Assembly: GCA_018066865.1 (NCBI GenBank)
Contig: JAGPVT010000102.1
Location: 17,346 to 81,345 of the forward strand
Length of the DNA stretch: 64,000 bases
Source of the DNA: Marinobacter sp.
Lineage (GTDB): Bacteria > Pseudomonadota > Gammaproteobacteria > Pseudomonadales > Oleiphilaceae
Reading direction: 5' to 3'
Shown here: one piece after another, positions 26,755-35,402 of the stretch
Layout: each line of letters opens with the position of its first letter
Position numbering within the stretch: position 1 is the first letter of the stretch
Position numbers and translations under genes: made by a program
Notes under the pieces: model-generated
The model's database searches: none
What the model was told of the DNA's origin: nothing
What the model saw: the letters and a program-made list of their open reading frames with translations, nothing else

Positions 26755-27603
26755 TTAGCGTTGGGGCAGCGCGCGTATCGGGTAGATGTCGTAACGACTG
26801 CTCTTGCCTTCTACCCGGGTGCCTGGCTCCGGCCCGCTAATCGCCGGGGCCTTGCGCGGGCGTTTCACCACCACCCGATACTTTGCTGCGGCTAATGCAG
26901 CCTCCAGCAAGGCTTCTGAATCGTCGTCATCCCCCACAACGGTTCGGAACACCTGCATTTCCTTCTTCACCAGCGCCGATTTGTCCCTGTGCGGGAACAT
27001 GGGGTCGAGATAGATGACATCTGCAGCGTCGGGCGTTTCCGACGCTTCCCCGGCGTTAGTCAGCCAGTCAATGCTGCTACCGGCCCGGAGTGTCATCCGG
27101 GCGATGATCGGTGCGCAATCCATATTCAGTGCCGCCCGCGCCAAGCCATCTGCCAGCAGCGCGTGAATCACAGGGTTGCGCTCGAAAAGGCTAACCCGAC
27201 ACCCCAAACCAGCAAGCACAAAAGCATCCTGACCCAGGCCTGCCGTGGCGTCCAGTACATGCAGTCCCGCCTTTGTTTTCTGCAGGCCTACGGCGCGGGC
27301 TACAAGTTGGCCTGAGCCACCACCATGCTCACGGCGATATCCCATCTTGCCGGTTACGAACTCTGCCCTCACTGGGCCTGGAGCGCCTTTCCCGGCCACC
27401 TGAAGACACAAGCCGTTTTCATCCAGAAACAGCAGAGCATTGGCATGTCGTACATCTTTGGGGAGCACTACACCCAGATAAGGCAAGGAAAGATCGGTAC
27501 TCAGGGACAGGGCTTGATGATCATCACCCAAGGGGCTTCTGGCAATTGCCAGCGGAATGGTTTCAGCTTGGGGCGAGGCATTCGAAACGTTGGAGCGTGA
27601 CAT
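26755..27603 (-). CDS. rsmJ: 16S rRNA (guanine(1516)-N(2))-methyltransferase
   Basis: The 282-residue enzyme methylates G1516 of 16S rRNA. Evidence includes [20 protein letters not shown] (SAM motif I), [18 protein letters not shown], and [21 protein letters not shown], all typical of RsmJ (YhiQ). It overlaps the stop of the small upstream gene by one base. Its stop is 36 bases from the convergent plsB stop. Confidence 0.95.
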   Translation of the reverse strand: MSRSNVSNASPQAETIPLAIARSPLGDDHQALSLSTDLSLPYLGVVLPKDVRHANALLFLDENGLCLQVAGKGAPGPVRAEFVTGKMGYRREHGGGSGQLVARAVGLQKTKAGLHVLDATAGLGQDAFVLAGLGCRVSLFERNPVIHALLADGLARAALNMDCAPIIARMTLRAGSSIDWLTNAGEASETPDAADVIYLDPMFPHRDKSALVKKEMQVFRTVVGDDDDSEALLEAALAAAKYRVVVKRPRKAPAISGPEPGTRVEGKSSRYDIYPIRALPQR

Positions 27604-27962
27604 CAGACCAGAATATCGATTCCGGCGAGCGCTTCGCTGCCAGATTCCTGACCCGCTGCAGCGACGCTGGCAAAGGTCGATAACGCCCGGGCAGCGGGTA
27701 GTGGAACCTCATCCGCACGGAAACGCTCCAGACGCACATCATCAGCCGCGCGACGAGCCTCTACACGACGCTCCGCGCTCTCGCTGACACTTCGTTCTGA
27801 GGCTGGCTGAAGCGGGCTGCCTGCAAGATCACGGTGGGCTGATTCGGCTGGCTTCTCGGGAGCAGACGCCGGAGAACGGGCAATATCATTGCGTTCCCGT
27901 ACAGGGCTGTTGGTGCCCGACTGATAGGAGAGTGTACTGCCTGGGTTAATACCACCAATCAT
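27603..27962 (-). CDS. Hypothetical protein, low-complexity, in adk-rsmJ operon
   Basis: The 119-residue product is rich in Ala, Ser, Arg and Glu and largely disordered (about residues 15-90), ending in a hydrophobic stretch [20 protein letters not shown] and GIDILV. I do not recognise a family by function. It is placed between tsaB and rsmJ on the same strand, its stop touching the rsmJ start, which supports it being translated. No signal peptide or membrane segment is seen. Confidence 0.75.
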   Translation of the reverse strand: MIGGINPGSTLSYQSGTNSPVRERNDIARSPASAPEKPAESAHRDLAGSPLQPASERSVSESAERRVEARRAADDVRLERFRADEVPLPAARALSTFASVAAAGQESGSEALAGIDILV

Positions 27963-28039
27963 CGTCAGAGCACCACTGGCTTCAGAGAAATAATCGCTAC
28001 TTGCCGAAGTATGGAAGAAGTCCGGGTCGATTAAAAGAC

Positions 28040-28741
28040 TTACTCGCGGCCAGGCAGCTTCTTCCAGGTAACTTCATCGCGGATATATACCGGCTGGGCC
28101 TGCTCTGCCGGCACAGCCATGTCCTGGCTATACTTCACCGCAGCCAGGCGTGCTACCCAGCTGGCCCGGGGGATAAGTGCTTCATCTATCGAATTGATTC
28201 GTGCCGATACGTCGTCAGGCATGCCGTTGCGAAAAGCCCAGCCTTGGCCTGCGCCAATCCAATTTACAATGCCAGCTTCCATCAGAGCCACTCTGGATGG
28301 CGGACAAACCCTCTCCTCACCCAGCGGCTCCGGCAAACCCGAACGATTGCGAAAACATCCCCAGTAGACCTCACTCATACGGGCATCAAAAGCAACAGCA
28401 ATGCCCTCGCCCTCACTCACCTGTAAAGCTTCAATGGCCCCCAAAGCAACCGTCTCCAGAGAAGATACAGCAACAACTGGTAGCCCAAGGCCCCACGCCA
28501 ATCCCTGAACCACACCTGTGGCAATGCGAACACCGGTAAATGATCCAGGGCCGCGAGCGAACGCCAAAGCGTCAAGATCTGCAGGTTTCAGTCCTTGTTC
28601 CGCCAGCAACGCGCGAATCATCGGCATCAGCAGGCGAGTATGGCCTCTGGGGGCAATTTCAAACTTCTCAGTAACTCTACCATCTGCAAAAAGGGCTGCA
28701 GAGCAGCCCTCCGATGAGGTGTCCAGTGCCAAAAGTTTCAC
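28040..28741 (-). CDS. tsaB: tRNA threonylcarbamoyladenosine biosynthesis protein TsaB
   Basis: The 233-residue protein is a member of the ASKHA-fold TsaB/YeaZ family that partners TsaD in making t6A37 in tRNA. Visible motifs are LALDTSSEGCSAALF at the N-terminus and AFARGPGSFTGVRIATG near residue 65, both diagnostic. The gene lies 19 bases after adk. It has no peptidase activity of its own in relatives. Confidence 0.96.
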   Translation of the reverse strand: MKLLALDTSSEGCSAALFADGRVTEKFEIAPRGHTRLLMPMIRALLAEQGLKPADLDALAFARGPGSFTGVRIATGVVQGLAWGLGLPVVAVSSLETVALGAIEALQVSEGEGIAVAFDARMSEVYWGCFRNRSGLPEPLGEERVCPPSRVALMEAGIVNWIGAGQGWAFRNGMPDDVSARINSIDEALIPRASWVARLAAVKYSQDMAVPAEQAQPVYIRDEVTWKKLPGRE

Positions 28742-28760
28742 AAGCGAGCGCGGCCTCGGA

Positions 28761-29435
<675 letters not shown>

Positions 29436-29452
29436 TCATTATAGTTTGAAAA

Positions 29453-29484
29453 GTTGTTGCAAAAACCTGCGTCTTTGCAACAAC
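29453..29484 (-). terminator. Probable terminator of the YbaK-HDOD gene
   Basis: Arms 29453-29463 and 29474-29484 are perfect 11-base complements (GTTGTTGCAAA) with a ten-base loop; on the minus strand TTTTC follows. The stem is AT-rich and therefore weaker than usual. It lies between the HDOD gene stop (29616) and the adk start. Confidence 0.5.
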
Positions 29485-29520
29485 CTCTCCCTTCAGAACA
29501 GATGTCCGAAGGATTCAACG

Positions 29521-29664
29521 ATGGCACATTATACGAAGCCAGGCACCTCAGAGAAAGTCGACCTCCGTATCATCTCCGGAAAACAGACGTGCTGCAGAAG
29601 CCCGAAAGGTCGCTGTCAGGTGGTCAGTGATGATGCAAGAACATCCAGCTCCGGGGCAACCTGA
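29521..29664 (+). CDS. Candidate small ORF (47 residues)
   Basis: An ATG preceded by GAAGGA at good spacing opens 47 codons on the strand opposite to the surrounding genes. The product begins MAHYTKPGTSEKVDLRIISG and has two adjacent Cys residues. Its last 49 bases are antisense to the end of the HDOD gene. I know no relative; only the ribosome binding site and normal composition support it. Confidence 0.2.
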   Translation: MAHYTKPGTSEKVDLRIISGKQTCCRSPKGRCQVVSDDARTSSSGAT

Positions 29665-31010
29665 TCAATTTCATCCATCAGTTCGCTTACGACACCAGGC
29701 GCCAATTCCAACCCTTTCAGCAACGCCGGAATGTCATCGGGGTTAAACTCATCACCGATACCCCGATCCTTTAACAATGCATTGGCCAGTTGAACCATCA
29801 TTACATAGTTCTCATGCTCACCTTGATAACCCGGTTGCTGATGAACGCCTGCTGCTTTGACCACCGGATCAGGCAATTCCCATAACCGATGCAAAATACC
29901 ACCAATGGCTCCGTGCCCAACCGCAATAATTTCCTGCTCACTGCCCTGACCAAACACCTGTTGTTCAAGTGATTGCATACTGGCTTCGGGATTCGCTTCG
30001 CGCAGCCGGTTGAGCTCTTTGAATTCGATAGGAAACAGATGCCCCACCAGCAGCAAACCAAAGTTGTGCAAAAGCCCACACAGATAGGCCAGGCCCTTGT
30101 CCGCACCACAGCGAGGGGCAATGCGTTGGCACATAAAGGCGCAGTATAGTGAGTGGCGCCAGAAATTATCCATTCCCAGGATGCCTGTCCTGGGCACATC
30201 AAACGCGCGCACTGAGGCGATACCCAGTGCTATATGAGCGACGCGATCAAAGCCCAATACGCGGGTGACCGCTTCCTGAACGGAATTGATCTGGCCAGGG
30301 TAGTTGAACAGGGCTGACCGTGCATAGCGCATCACCTGCGCTGTCAGGCTGGGGTCAAACTCGATCAGCTCTGCCAACTCACGGGCAGTGGCCTCGGTGT
30401 TGGAAGTCAGGCGCAGAATGCGTAAAGCCAATGCCGGCATCGGTGGTAGCCGGTACAGTTTTTTCAGCTTGCTCGCCACTTCTGCCAATGTCAGCGCCTC
30501 CCGGGCACCATCATCGCCCGGGCCGCGGATCGCCAGATGCCCTTCCCGCGAGCCGGCCATGGCCATGCTCAGGGCATGGCCATTCATTTCAACCAGAGAG
30601 TGGTCCGTGCCACTGGAAAACAGCACCTGCTCGGCCCGGGCAATATCATCGTCCAACAGAACCGGTAGATCGTAAGCATTGCCAATCGGTGGTATAAATC
30701 CGGGATCGCAGTCGCTGAAAAGCCGCATGGTCTGATGCGCCGTGAGCGGCTGCAAGTGGCGGCCGGTCAATTTCCGGAGGGCTTCTGTATCGAGCGCACT
30801 GTCGTATCTGTGAACGACCATCACAATCCCACTGATATCAATCAGCAGCGTTGCCCTGATAACCTTATCCCGGGATTGCCCCAAAGCAGTCACCGCCGCA
30901 TCCAGGCTTGGAACCAGATCAATAGATCGCTCTTTGTAGGCTATGCCCTGTTGATCCAGGAACTGCTCCAGTCGCACTGCAAGAGCCACAAGAATACTCC
31001 TGTTGTCCAT
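29616..31010 (-). CDS. YbaK-like domain fused to HDOD domain
   Basis: Starting at the ATG at 31010 the protein has 464 residues. The N-terminal 150 residues (FLDQQGIAYKERSIDLVPSL, KVIRATLLIDISGIVMVVHR, DCDPGFIPPIGNAYDLPVLL) match the YbaK/ProX aminoacyl-tRNA deacylase-like fold. An HDOD domain follows at about 190-390, with LPPMPALALRILRL, AYLCGLLHNFGLLLVG and GHGAIGGILHRLWELP. HDOD proteins act as signalling scaffolds; what the YbaK part binds is unknown. It follows ppc with 38 bases between. A TTG start at 31052 overlapping the ppc stop is less likely. Confidence 0.88.
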   Translation of the reverse strand: MDNRSILVALAVRLEQFLDQQGIAYKERSIDLVPSLDAAVTALGQSRDKVIRATLLIDISGIVMVVHRYDSALDTEALRKLTGRHLQPLTAHQTMRLFSDCDPGFIPPIGNAYDLPVLLDDDIARAEQVLFSSGTDHSLVEMNGHALSMAMAGSREGHLAIRGPGDDGAREALTLAEVASKLKKLYRLPPMPALALRILRLTSNTEATARELAELIEFDPSLTAQVMRYARSALFNYPGQINSVQEAVTRVLGFDRVAHIALGIASVRAFDVPRTGILGMDNFWRHSLYCAFMCQRIAPRCGADKGLAYLCGLLHNFGLLLVGHLFPIEFKELNRLREANPEASMQSLEQQVFGQGSEQEIIAVGHGAIGGILHRLWELPDPVVKAAGVHQQPGYQGEHENYVMMVQLANALLKDRGIGDEFNPDDIPALLKGLELAPGVVSELMDEIDQVAPELDVLASSLTT

Positions 31011-31048
31011 GGCAGGGGCTCTGCGCCCCTCATCCGTTACCAGCCGTT

Positions 31049-33694
31049 TCAACCGGTGTTACGCATACCAGCGGAAATGCCCGCCATTGTAACCTTAAGC
31101 GCACGTTCTACGAGCTCTGGCACCTTGCCCTTGCCTTCGCTCTCACGGTCACGCTTCAACAGCTCCGCCTGCAAATAGTGCAAAGGGTCGGTGTAGGGGT
31201 TGCGTACACGCATTGAGTGGGCGAACACCGGTTCGCCTTCCAGCAGCTCATGTTGTTCCTTGAGTTCCAGAAGGCGCTGAACACAGCCCTCAAGACGATT
31301 GCCCAGGCTGGCACCGAGTGCTCTCAGCTTATCGTCGTCCAACAGGGTCTTTTCGTAATAACCGGCGATTCGAAGGTCCGCTTTGGCCAATACCATTTCA
31401 AGCATGTCTACATAGGTGCGGAAAAATGGCCAGCCCTGCATCATCTCACGCAACACGGGCAACCGTCCCTCTCTGGCCGCATCTTCAAGCGCCACGTCAC
31501 TGCCCAGCCAGCTGGGCAACATCAGCCGCATTTGGGTCCAGGCAAAAATCCAGGGAATGGCCCGCAGGCTTTCCACACCCCCTGAGGCCTTGCGGCGCGC
31601 CGGCCGGCTGCCCAGCGCCAGTTTTCCCAGCGCCTGTTCAGGAGTTACCTGCCGAAAGTAAGGTACAAAATCCGGGTTCTCCCGAACCACTTCCCGATAA
31701 GCCTTGAGTGAGCGCTCGGTCAGCCAGTCCATGGTGTCACGCCAGTTATCCTGCGGCTCTGGTGGCGGCAACAGAGTCGCCTCAATCACCGCTGTGGTGT
31801 ACAGCGTCAGGCTTTGCACTGCCAGCTGCGGCAGGCCAAATTTGAAGCGGATCATCTCACCCTGTTCGGTAATGCGGAAACTGCCATTCACCGAGCCCGG
31901 GGGCTGGGACAGGATCGCACGATTCGCCGGGCCGCCGCCACGGCCAACCGTTCCACCACGACCGTGAAAGAGCGTCAGATGTACGTCGTACTGACTCGCT
32001 ACCTGCGTGAGCTTTTCCTGAGCCTGGTATTGAGCCCATGCCGCCATAAGCTGGCCGGCATCCTTGGACGAATCCGAGTAGCCGATCATGACTTCCTGCC
32101 GACCCTGGCAGTAATTCTGATACCACTCAACCTCGTAAAGCGCCGCCATACTGTCGGGCGCACCACGCAGGTCGTCCAGCGTTTCAAACAGAGGAACCAC
32201 CCGCATGGGGAATTTCATGCCCGACTCGCGGAGCAGCAGGATAACACTGAGCACATCCGAGGGCTTGCTGGCCATGGAAATGACATAGGAGCCCAGCGCT
32301 TCCGGTGTTTGCTTGGCAACTACCTCACAGGTGTCCAGCACCTCGCGCACCGATTCAGAAGCCTCCCAGTTGCGCGGGACCAGCGGGCGACGCCCCCGAA
32401 GCTCCTTTACCAGAAATGCCTGGCGTTCGTTTTCATTCCAGGACAAATAATCGCCCAGACCAAGATACTCCACCATCTCGGCCACGGCCTCCGCGTGACG
32501 GGTCGCCTCCTGTCGGATGTCCAGACGAATCAAAGGAAGCCCGAACGTATGAGCACGCCGAATGGTATCCAGCAACGAACCTTTGGCAATTTGTTCGAGC
32601 CCACACTCAACCAATGAGCGATAGCAGAGCTCCAGCGGAGCCGCCAGATCCTGGTTTTTGAACAGAATGCCGGTAATGTCTGCAGGCTCGCCACTGACAC
32701 TGGCTTCGGCCCAGTCCCGGGTTTTGAGCAGGCGTTCCCGGAGTTCGGCCAGCACATATCTGTATGGTTCCCGGGAATCGCCTGCCAGGCCACGCAGTTC
32801 GTCACTCGCCTGCCACATGGAAAGCTCGGCCCGCAATGACTGAATATCACGGAGAAAAAGATCCGCCGCCATCCAGCGCCCGAGCATAAATACCTTTTGG
32901 GTCACCCGATGGGTGACGTTCGGGTTGCCGTCCCGGTCCCCGCCCATCCAGGACGCAATCCGGACGGGGGTTGCCTGCAATGGCAAGCCTTTTCCAGTCG
33001 CCTTTTGCAGCGAAGCGTCAAGGTTCCCAAGAAACCGCGGCAGGGCCTGCCAAAGGCTGTTTTCGATGACTGCAAACCCCCACTTGGCTTCATCAACCGC
33101 CGTGGGCCGCTCATGCCGGATCTCATCCGTGTGCCAAGCCTCTGCCACCAGCCGGGACAGACGCTCGGTAATCGCCTCTCGCTCGACCGGCATAAGGTCA
33201 TCGTGATCCAGACTGGCCAGGCATTCCGACATTTCATCGTATTTCATGATCAGCGTGCGCCGCGCCACTTCAGTAGGGTGCGCTGTCAAAACGAATTCTA
33301 CACGCAGGTCTGCCACACACTTGTGAAGCGCTTCAGGACTGACACCGCAGCTTTCCAGGCGTTCAAATACGCCGTCAATCGGCTCGACCATCAGGTCAGA
33401 AGGGTGGTCACGCCTGCGGCGAATGCCATGATATTGCTCAGCAAGGTTCGCAAGATTGAGAAACTGATTAAACGCTCTGGTAACCGGTAGCAGTTCATCG
33501 TCGCTCAGCTTGCCGAGAAGATTTACCAGGCGTTGACCGGAGCCGCTTTCCTGCCGCCGATCGGATTTTGCCGCAGCGCGAATTTCCTCAATAAGCTCAA
33601 AACAATCCTGACCCGGGTGGCGCTGGATACTCTGTCCCAGCAGCTCACCCAGCATACGGACATTTTCACGAAGATCAGGGTGCAACTCAGTCAC
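31049..33694 (-). CDS. ppc: Phosphoenolpyruvate carboxylase
   Basis: The 881-residue enzyme makes oxaloacetate from PEP and bicarbonate. Diagnostic segments: VLTAHPTEVARRT (catalytic His near residue 138), WMGGDRDGNPNVT, GYSDSSKDAG, FHGRGGTVGRGGGP (near residue 570) and the C-terminal RNTG. Length fits the family. It is divergent from the small gene at 33810. Confidence 0.98.
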   Translation of the reverse strand: MTELHPDLRENVRMLGELLGQSIQRHPGQDCFELIEEIRAAAKSDRRQESGSGQRLVNLLGKLSDDELLPVTRAFNQFLNLANLAEQYHGIRRRRDHPSDLMVEPIDGVFERLESCGVSPEALHKCVADLRVEFVLTAHPTEVARRTLIMKYDEMSECLASLDHDDLMPVEREAITERLSRLVAEAWHTDEIRHERPTAVDEAKWGFAVIENSLWQALPRFLGNLDASLQKATGKGLPLQATPVRIASWMGGDRDGNPNVTHRVTQKVFMLGRWMAADLFLRDIQSLRAELSMWQASDELRGLAGDSREPYRYVLAELRERLLKTRDWAEASVSGEPADITGILFKNQDLAAPLELCYRSLVECGLEQIAKGSLLDTIRRAHTFGLPLIRLDIRQEATRHAEAVAEMVEYLGLGDYLSWNENERQAFLVKELRGRRPLVPRNWEASESVREVLDTCEVVAKQTPEALGSYVISMASKPSDVLSVILLLRESGMKFPMRVVPLFETLDDLRGAPDSMAALYEVEWYQNYCQGRQEVMIGYSDSSKDAGQLMAAWAQYQAQEKLTQVASQYDVHLTLFHGRGGTVGRGGGPANRAILSQPPGSVNGSFRITEQGEMIRFKFGLPQLAVQSLTLYTTAVIEATLLPPPEPQDNWRDTMDWLTERSLKAYREVVRENPDFVPYFRQVTPEQALGKLALGSRPARRKASGGVESLRAIPWIFAWTQMRLMLPSWLGSDVALEDAAREGRLPVLREMMQGWPFFRTYVDMLEMVLAKADLRIAGYYEKTLLDDDKLRALGASLGNRLEGCVQRLLELKEQHELLEGEPVFAHSMRVRNPYTDPLHYLQAELLKRDRESEGKGKVPELVERALKVTMAGISAGMRNTG

Positions 33695-33711
33695 ATTGGC
33701 GTCCTTTTAAA

Positions 33712-33741
33712 TTGACGGAGGCAAAGTAAACTAACGATACT
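33712..33741 (+). promoter_or_regulatory. Candidate sigma-70 promoter
   Basis: TTGACG (33712-33717) and GATACT (33736-33741) are separated by 18 bases, 68 bases before the ATG of the small gene at 33810. Match is 5/6 and 4/6. It is a sequence match only. Confidence 0.4.
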
Positions 33742-33809
33742 AAGGAACAGCCGGAAAAGTCTATTGGCGATTGTTGTCGTAGCTGCGGTAGCACATACAA
33801 GGAGCCCCC

Positions 33810-34043
33810 ATGAAAGTCACAGATCTGCCCAAGCAGTGGGAACAAAAGAAGAAGTCTGCAGAGCGAACCCACGATTATAATCTCAGACTTCCCCTGGAAG
33901 ACGCTGCGCGTATCTCTGCGCTGGCAGAGCTTTATCCTGACCGCAGCGAAAGCGACATTCTCAACGACGTGATTGGTGCAGCCCTGGACGATCTGGTCAG
34001 CCAAGGCACGCTAAAAGAAAAGTTGGGCAGCAAGAACAATTAA
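33810..34043 (+). CDS. Small acidic-helical protein, paralogue of 34069-34413
   Basis: The 77-residue protein starts at an ATG preceded by AAGGAG. It begins MKVTDLPKQWEQKK and carries ISALAELYPDRSESDILNDVIGAALDDL, a helical segment also found, with changes, in the convergent neighbour. Relatives in Pseudomonas have been annotated as pilus or pilin-assembly related, but I see nothing in this sequence that supports that. It has no signal peptide. The function is unknown. Confidence 0.82.
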   Translation: MKVTDLPKQWEQKKKSAERTHDYNLRLPLEDAARISALAELYPDRSESDILNDVIGAALDDLVSQGTLKEKLGSKNN

Positions 34044-34068
34044 ATCAGCCTGGCGCAGGGCTGCTCAG

Positions 34069-34413
34069 TCACGCCACGGATTCGAGCTGACGTGCTTTAA
34101 GACGCTTGATGTGCTTCTGGCTCAGACGCACGAATTCGGGGGTGACACCTTCATCTTCGTATATCTCAAAGCCGTCCTCATCGTAAGCCACAACCTTGGC
34201 GCCCTGGACGTAGGGGAAGTCGGTTTCTATTTCATCGAGAGCCGCCGATATGAGATCCCGCATCAGATCCTGGGGGGCCTTCAAGGGATAGAGAGCCGCC
34301 AGCTTTTCAAACTGCTGGTGGTGCTGATCAGACAACGCCATAAAATAGGCATCCCGGGTAAGCCGGCCTCGTGCATGCTTGTCCCAGTAACTGACCAGAT
34401 CTTTGATTTTCAT
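34069..34413 (-). CDS. Small helical protein, paralogue of 33810-34043
   Basis: Starting at the ATG at 34413 the protein has 114 residues. It begins MKIKDLVSYWDKHARG, parallel to MKVTDLPKQWEQKK of its neighbour, and shares the segment FEKLAALYPLKAPQDLMRDLISAALDEIE. A C-terminal extension of about 40 residues, VAYDEDGFEIYEDEGVTPEF and a basic tail, is absent from the neighbour. The two genes are convergent with 25 bases between stops. An in-frame extension to 34509 is possible but has no family support. The function is unknown. Confidence 0.8.
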   Translation of the reverse strand: MKIKDLVSYWDKHARGRLTRDAYFMALSDQHHQQFEKLAALYPLKAPQDLMRDLISAALDEIETDFPYVQGAKVVAYDEDGFEIYEDEGVTPEFVRLSQKHIKRLKARQLESVA

Positions 34414-34550
34414 CGAGCCTGACTCCTGCATCCAGTTGAACACACATCTCGCACAAACAAAGGTGCGTTTGCTTAGTGAGAAGTGTAGACGAAGCTCATG
34501 AATGGGCACCTGGCAAATTGGTAACGGATTGTACCTATGCCTGCCTGCAG

Positions 34551-35402
34551 TCAGCTTTTCTTTTCCACCCCCTTGACGGATTGCCAGATCTCATCGAGCG
34601 CTTCAAGAGTTTCTTCATCAAAGGAGCGGCCTTGGCGCTCCAGAACCTGCTCAATAGCGCGAAAGCGCGCCTCAAATTTGTGGTTAGTGCGGCCAACCGC
34701 CTGCTCCGGGTTAACTTTCATAAAGCGCGCCAGGTTCACGCACACGAACAGTAGGTCACCCAGCTCATCCTCAACGGCATCATGATCACCCTGTCCGGAT
34801 TCAGCGGCCTGCCAGGCCTCCTTCAACTCGTCGATTTCTTCATGCAGCTTGTCGAACACCGGCTCTATGTTGGGCCAGTCAAACCCGTGCCGTGCCGCCC
34901 GCTTTTGTAATTTTTCGGCCCGCACCATCGCCGGCAAAGTCCGGGCAATACCATCAAGCCGGCCTGGCGTTGCTGCCGGCGAATCCTCCGCGTGTTTCTG
35001 AGCCCGCTCTTCAGCTTTTATGCGCTCCCAACTCTCTTTAATCCAGGCTTCATCTGGCCGGTTGTCCGGATCAATACGGCTATCCAGCGTGCCCTCCGGG
35101 AACACATGAGGATGACGACGTACGAGCTTGCGCACCAGATTATCGACTACCGAATCAAAGCTGAACTGGCCCTCTTCCGCGCCTATCTGTGCGTAGAAGA
35201 TCACTTGAAACAACAAGTCGCCCAACTCGTCTTTTAAATCCGCATGGTTCTCCCGTTCAATCGCGTCCGCCACCTCATGGGCCTCTTCCAGTGTGTGCGG
35301 CACAAGGCTTTTGAATGTCTGCCTGGCGTCCCAGGGACAACCGGTCTCCGGGTCTCTCAGCCGGGCCATCAAAACTTTCAGGTCTTCAATGGAATAGCTC
35401 AT
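34551..35402 (-). CDS. mazG: Nucleoside triphosphate pyrophosphohydrolase MazG
   Basis: The 283-residue protein hydrolyses NTPs to NMP and pyrophosphate. It has two MazG domains: CPWDARQTFKSLVPHTLEEAHEVADAIE with DLKDELGDLLFQVIFYA in the first, and KLHEEIDELKEAW with DAVEDELGDLLFVCVNLA in the second. Its start overlaps the relA stop by four bases, so the alarmone synthase and MazG are coupled, as in related bacteria. Confidence 0.95.
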   Translation of the reverse strand: MSYSIEDLKVLMARLRDPETGCPWDARQTFKSLVPHTLEEAHEVADAIERENHADLKDELGDLLFQVIFYAQIGAEEGQFSFDSVVDNLVRKLVRRHPHVFPEGTLDSRIDPDNRPDEAWIKESWERIKAEERAQKHAEDSPAATPGRLDGIARTLPAMVRAEKLQKRAARHGFDWPNIEPVFDKLHEEIDELKEAWQAAESGQGDHDAVEDELGDLLFVCVNLARFMKVNPEQAVGRTNHKFEARFRAIEQVLERQGRSFDEETLEALDEIWQSVKGVEKKS

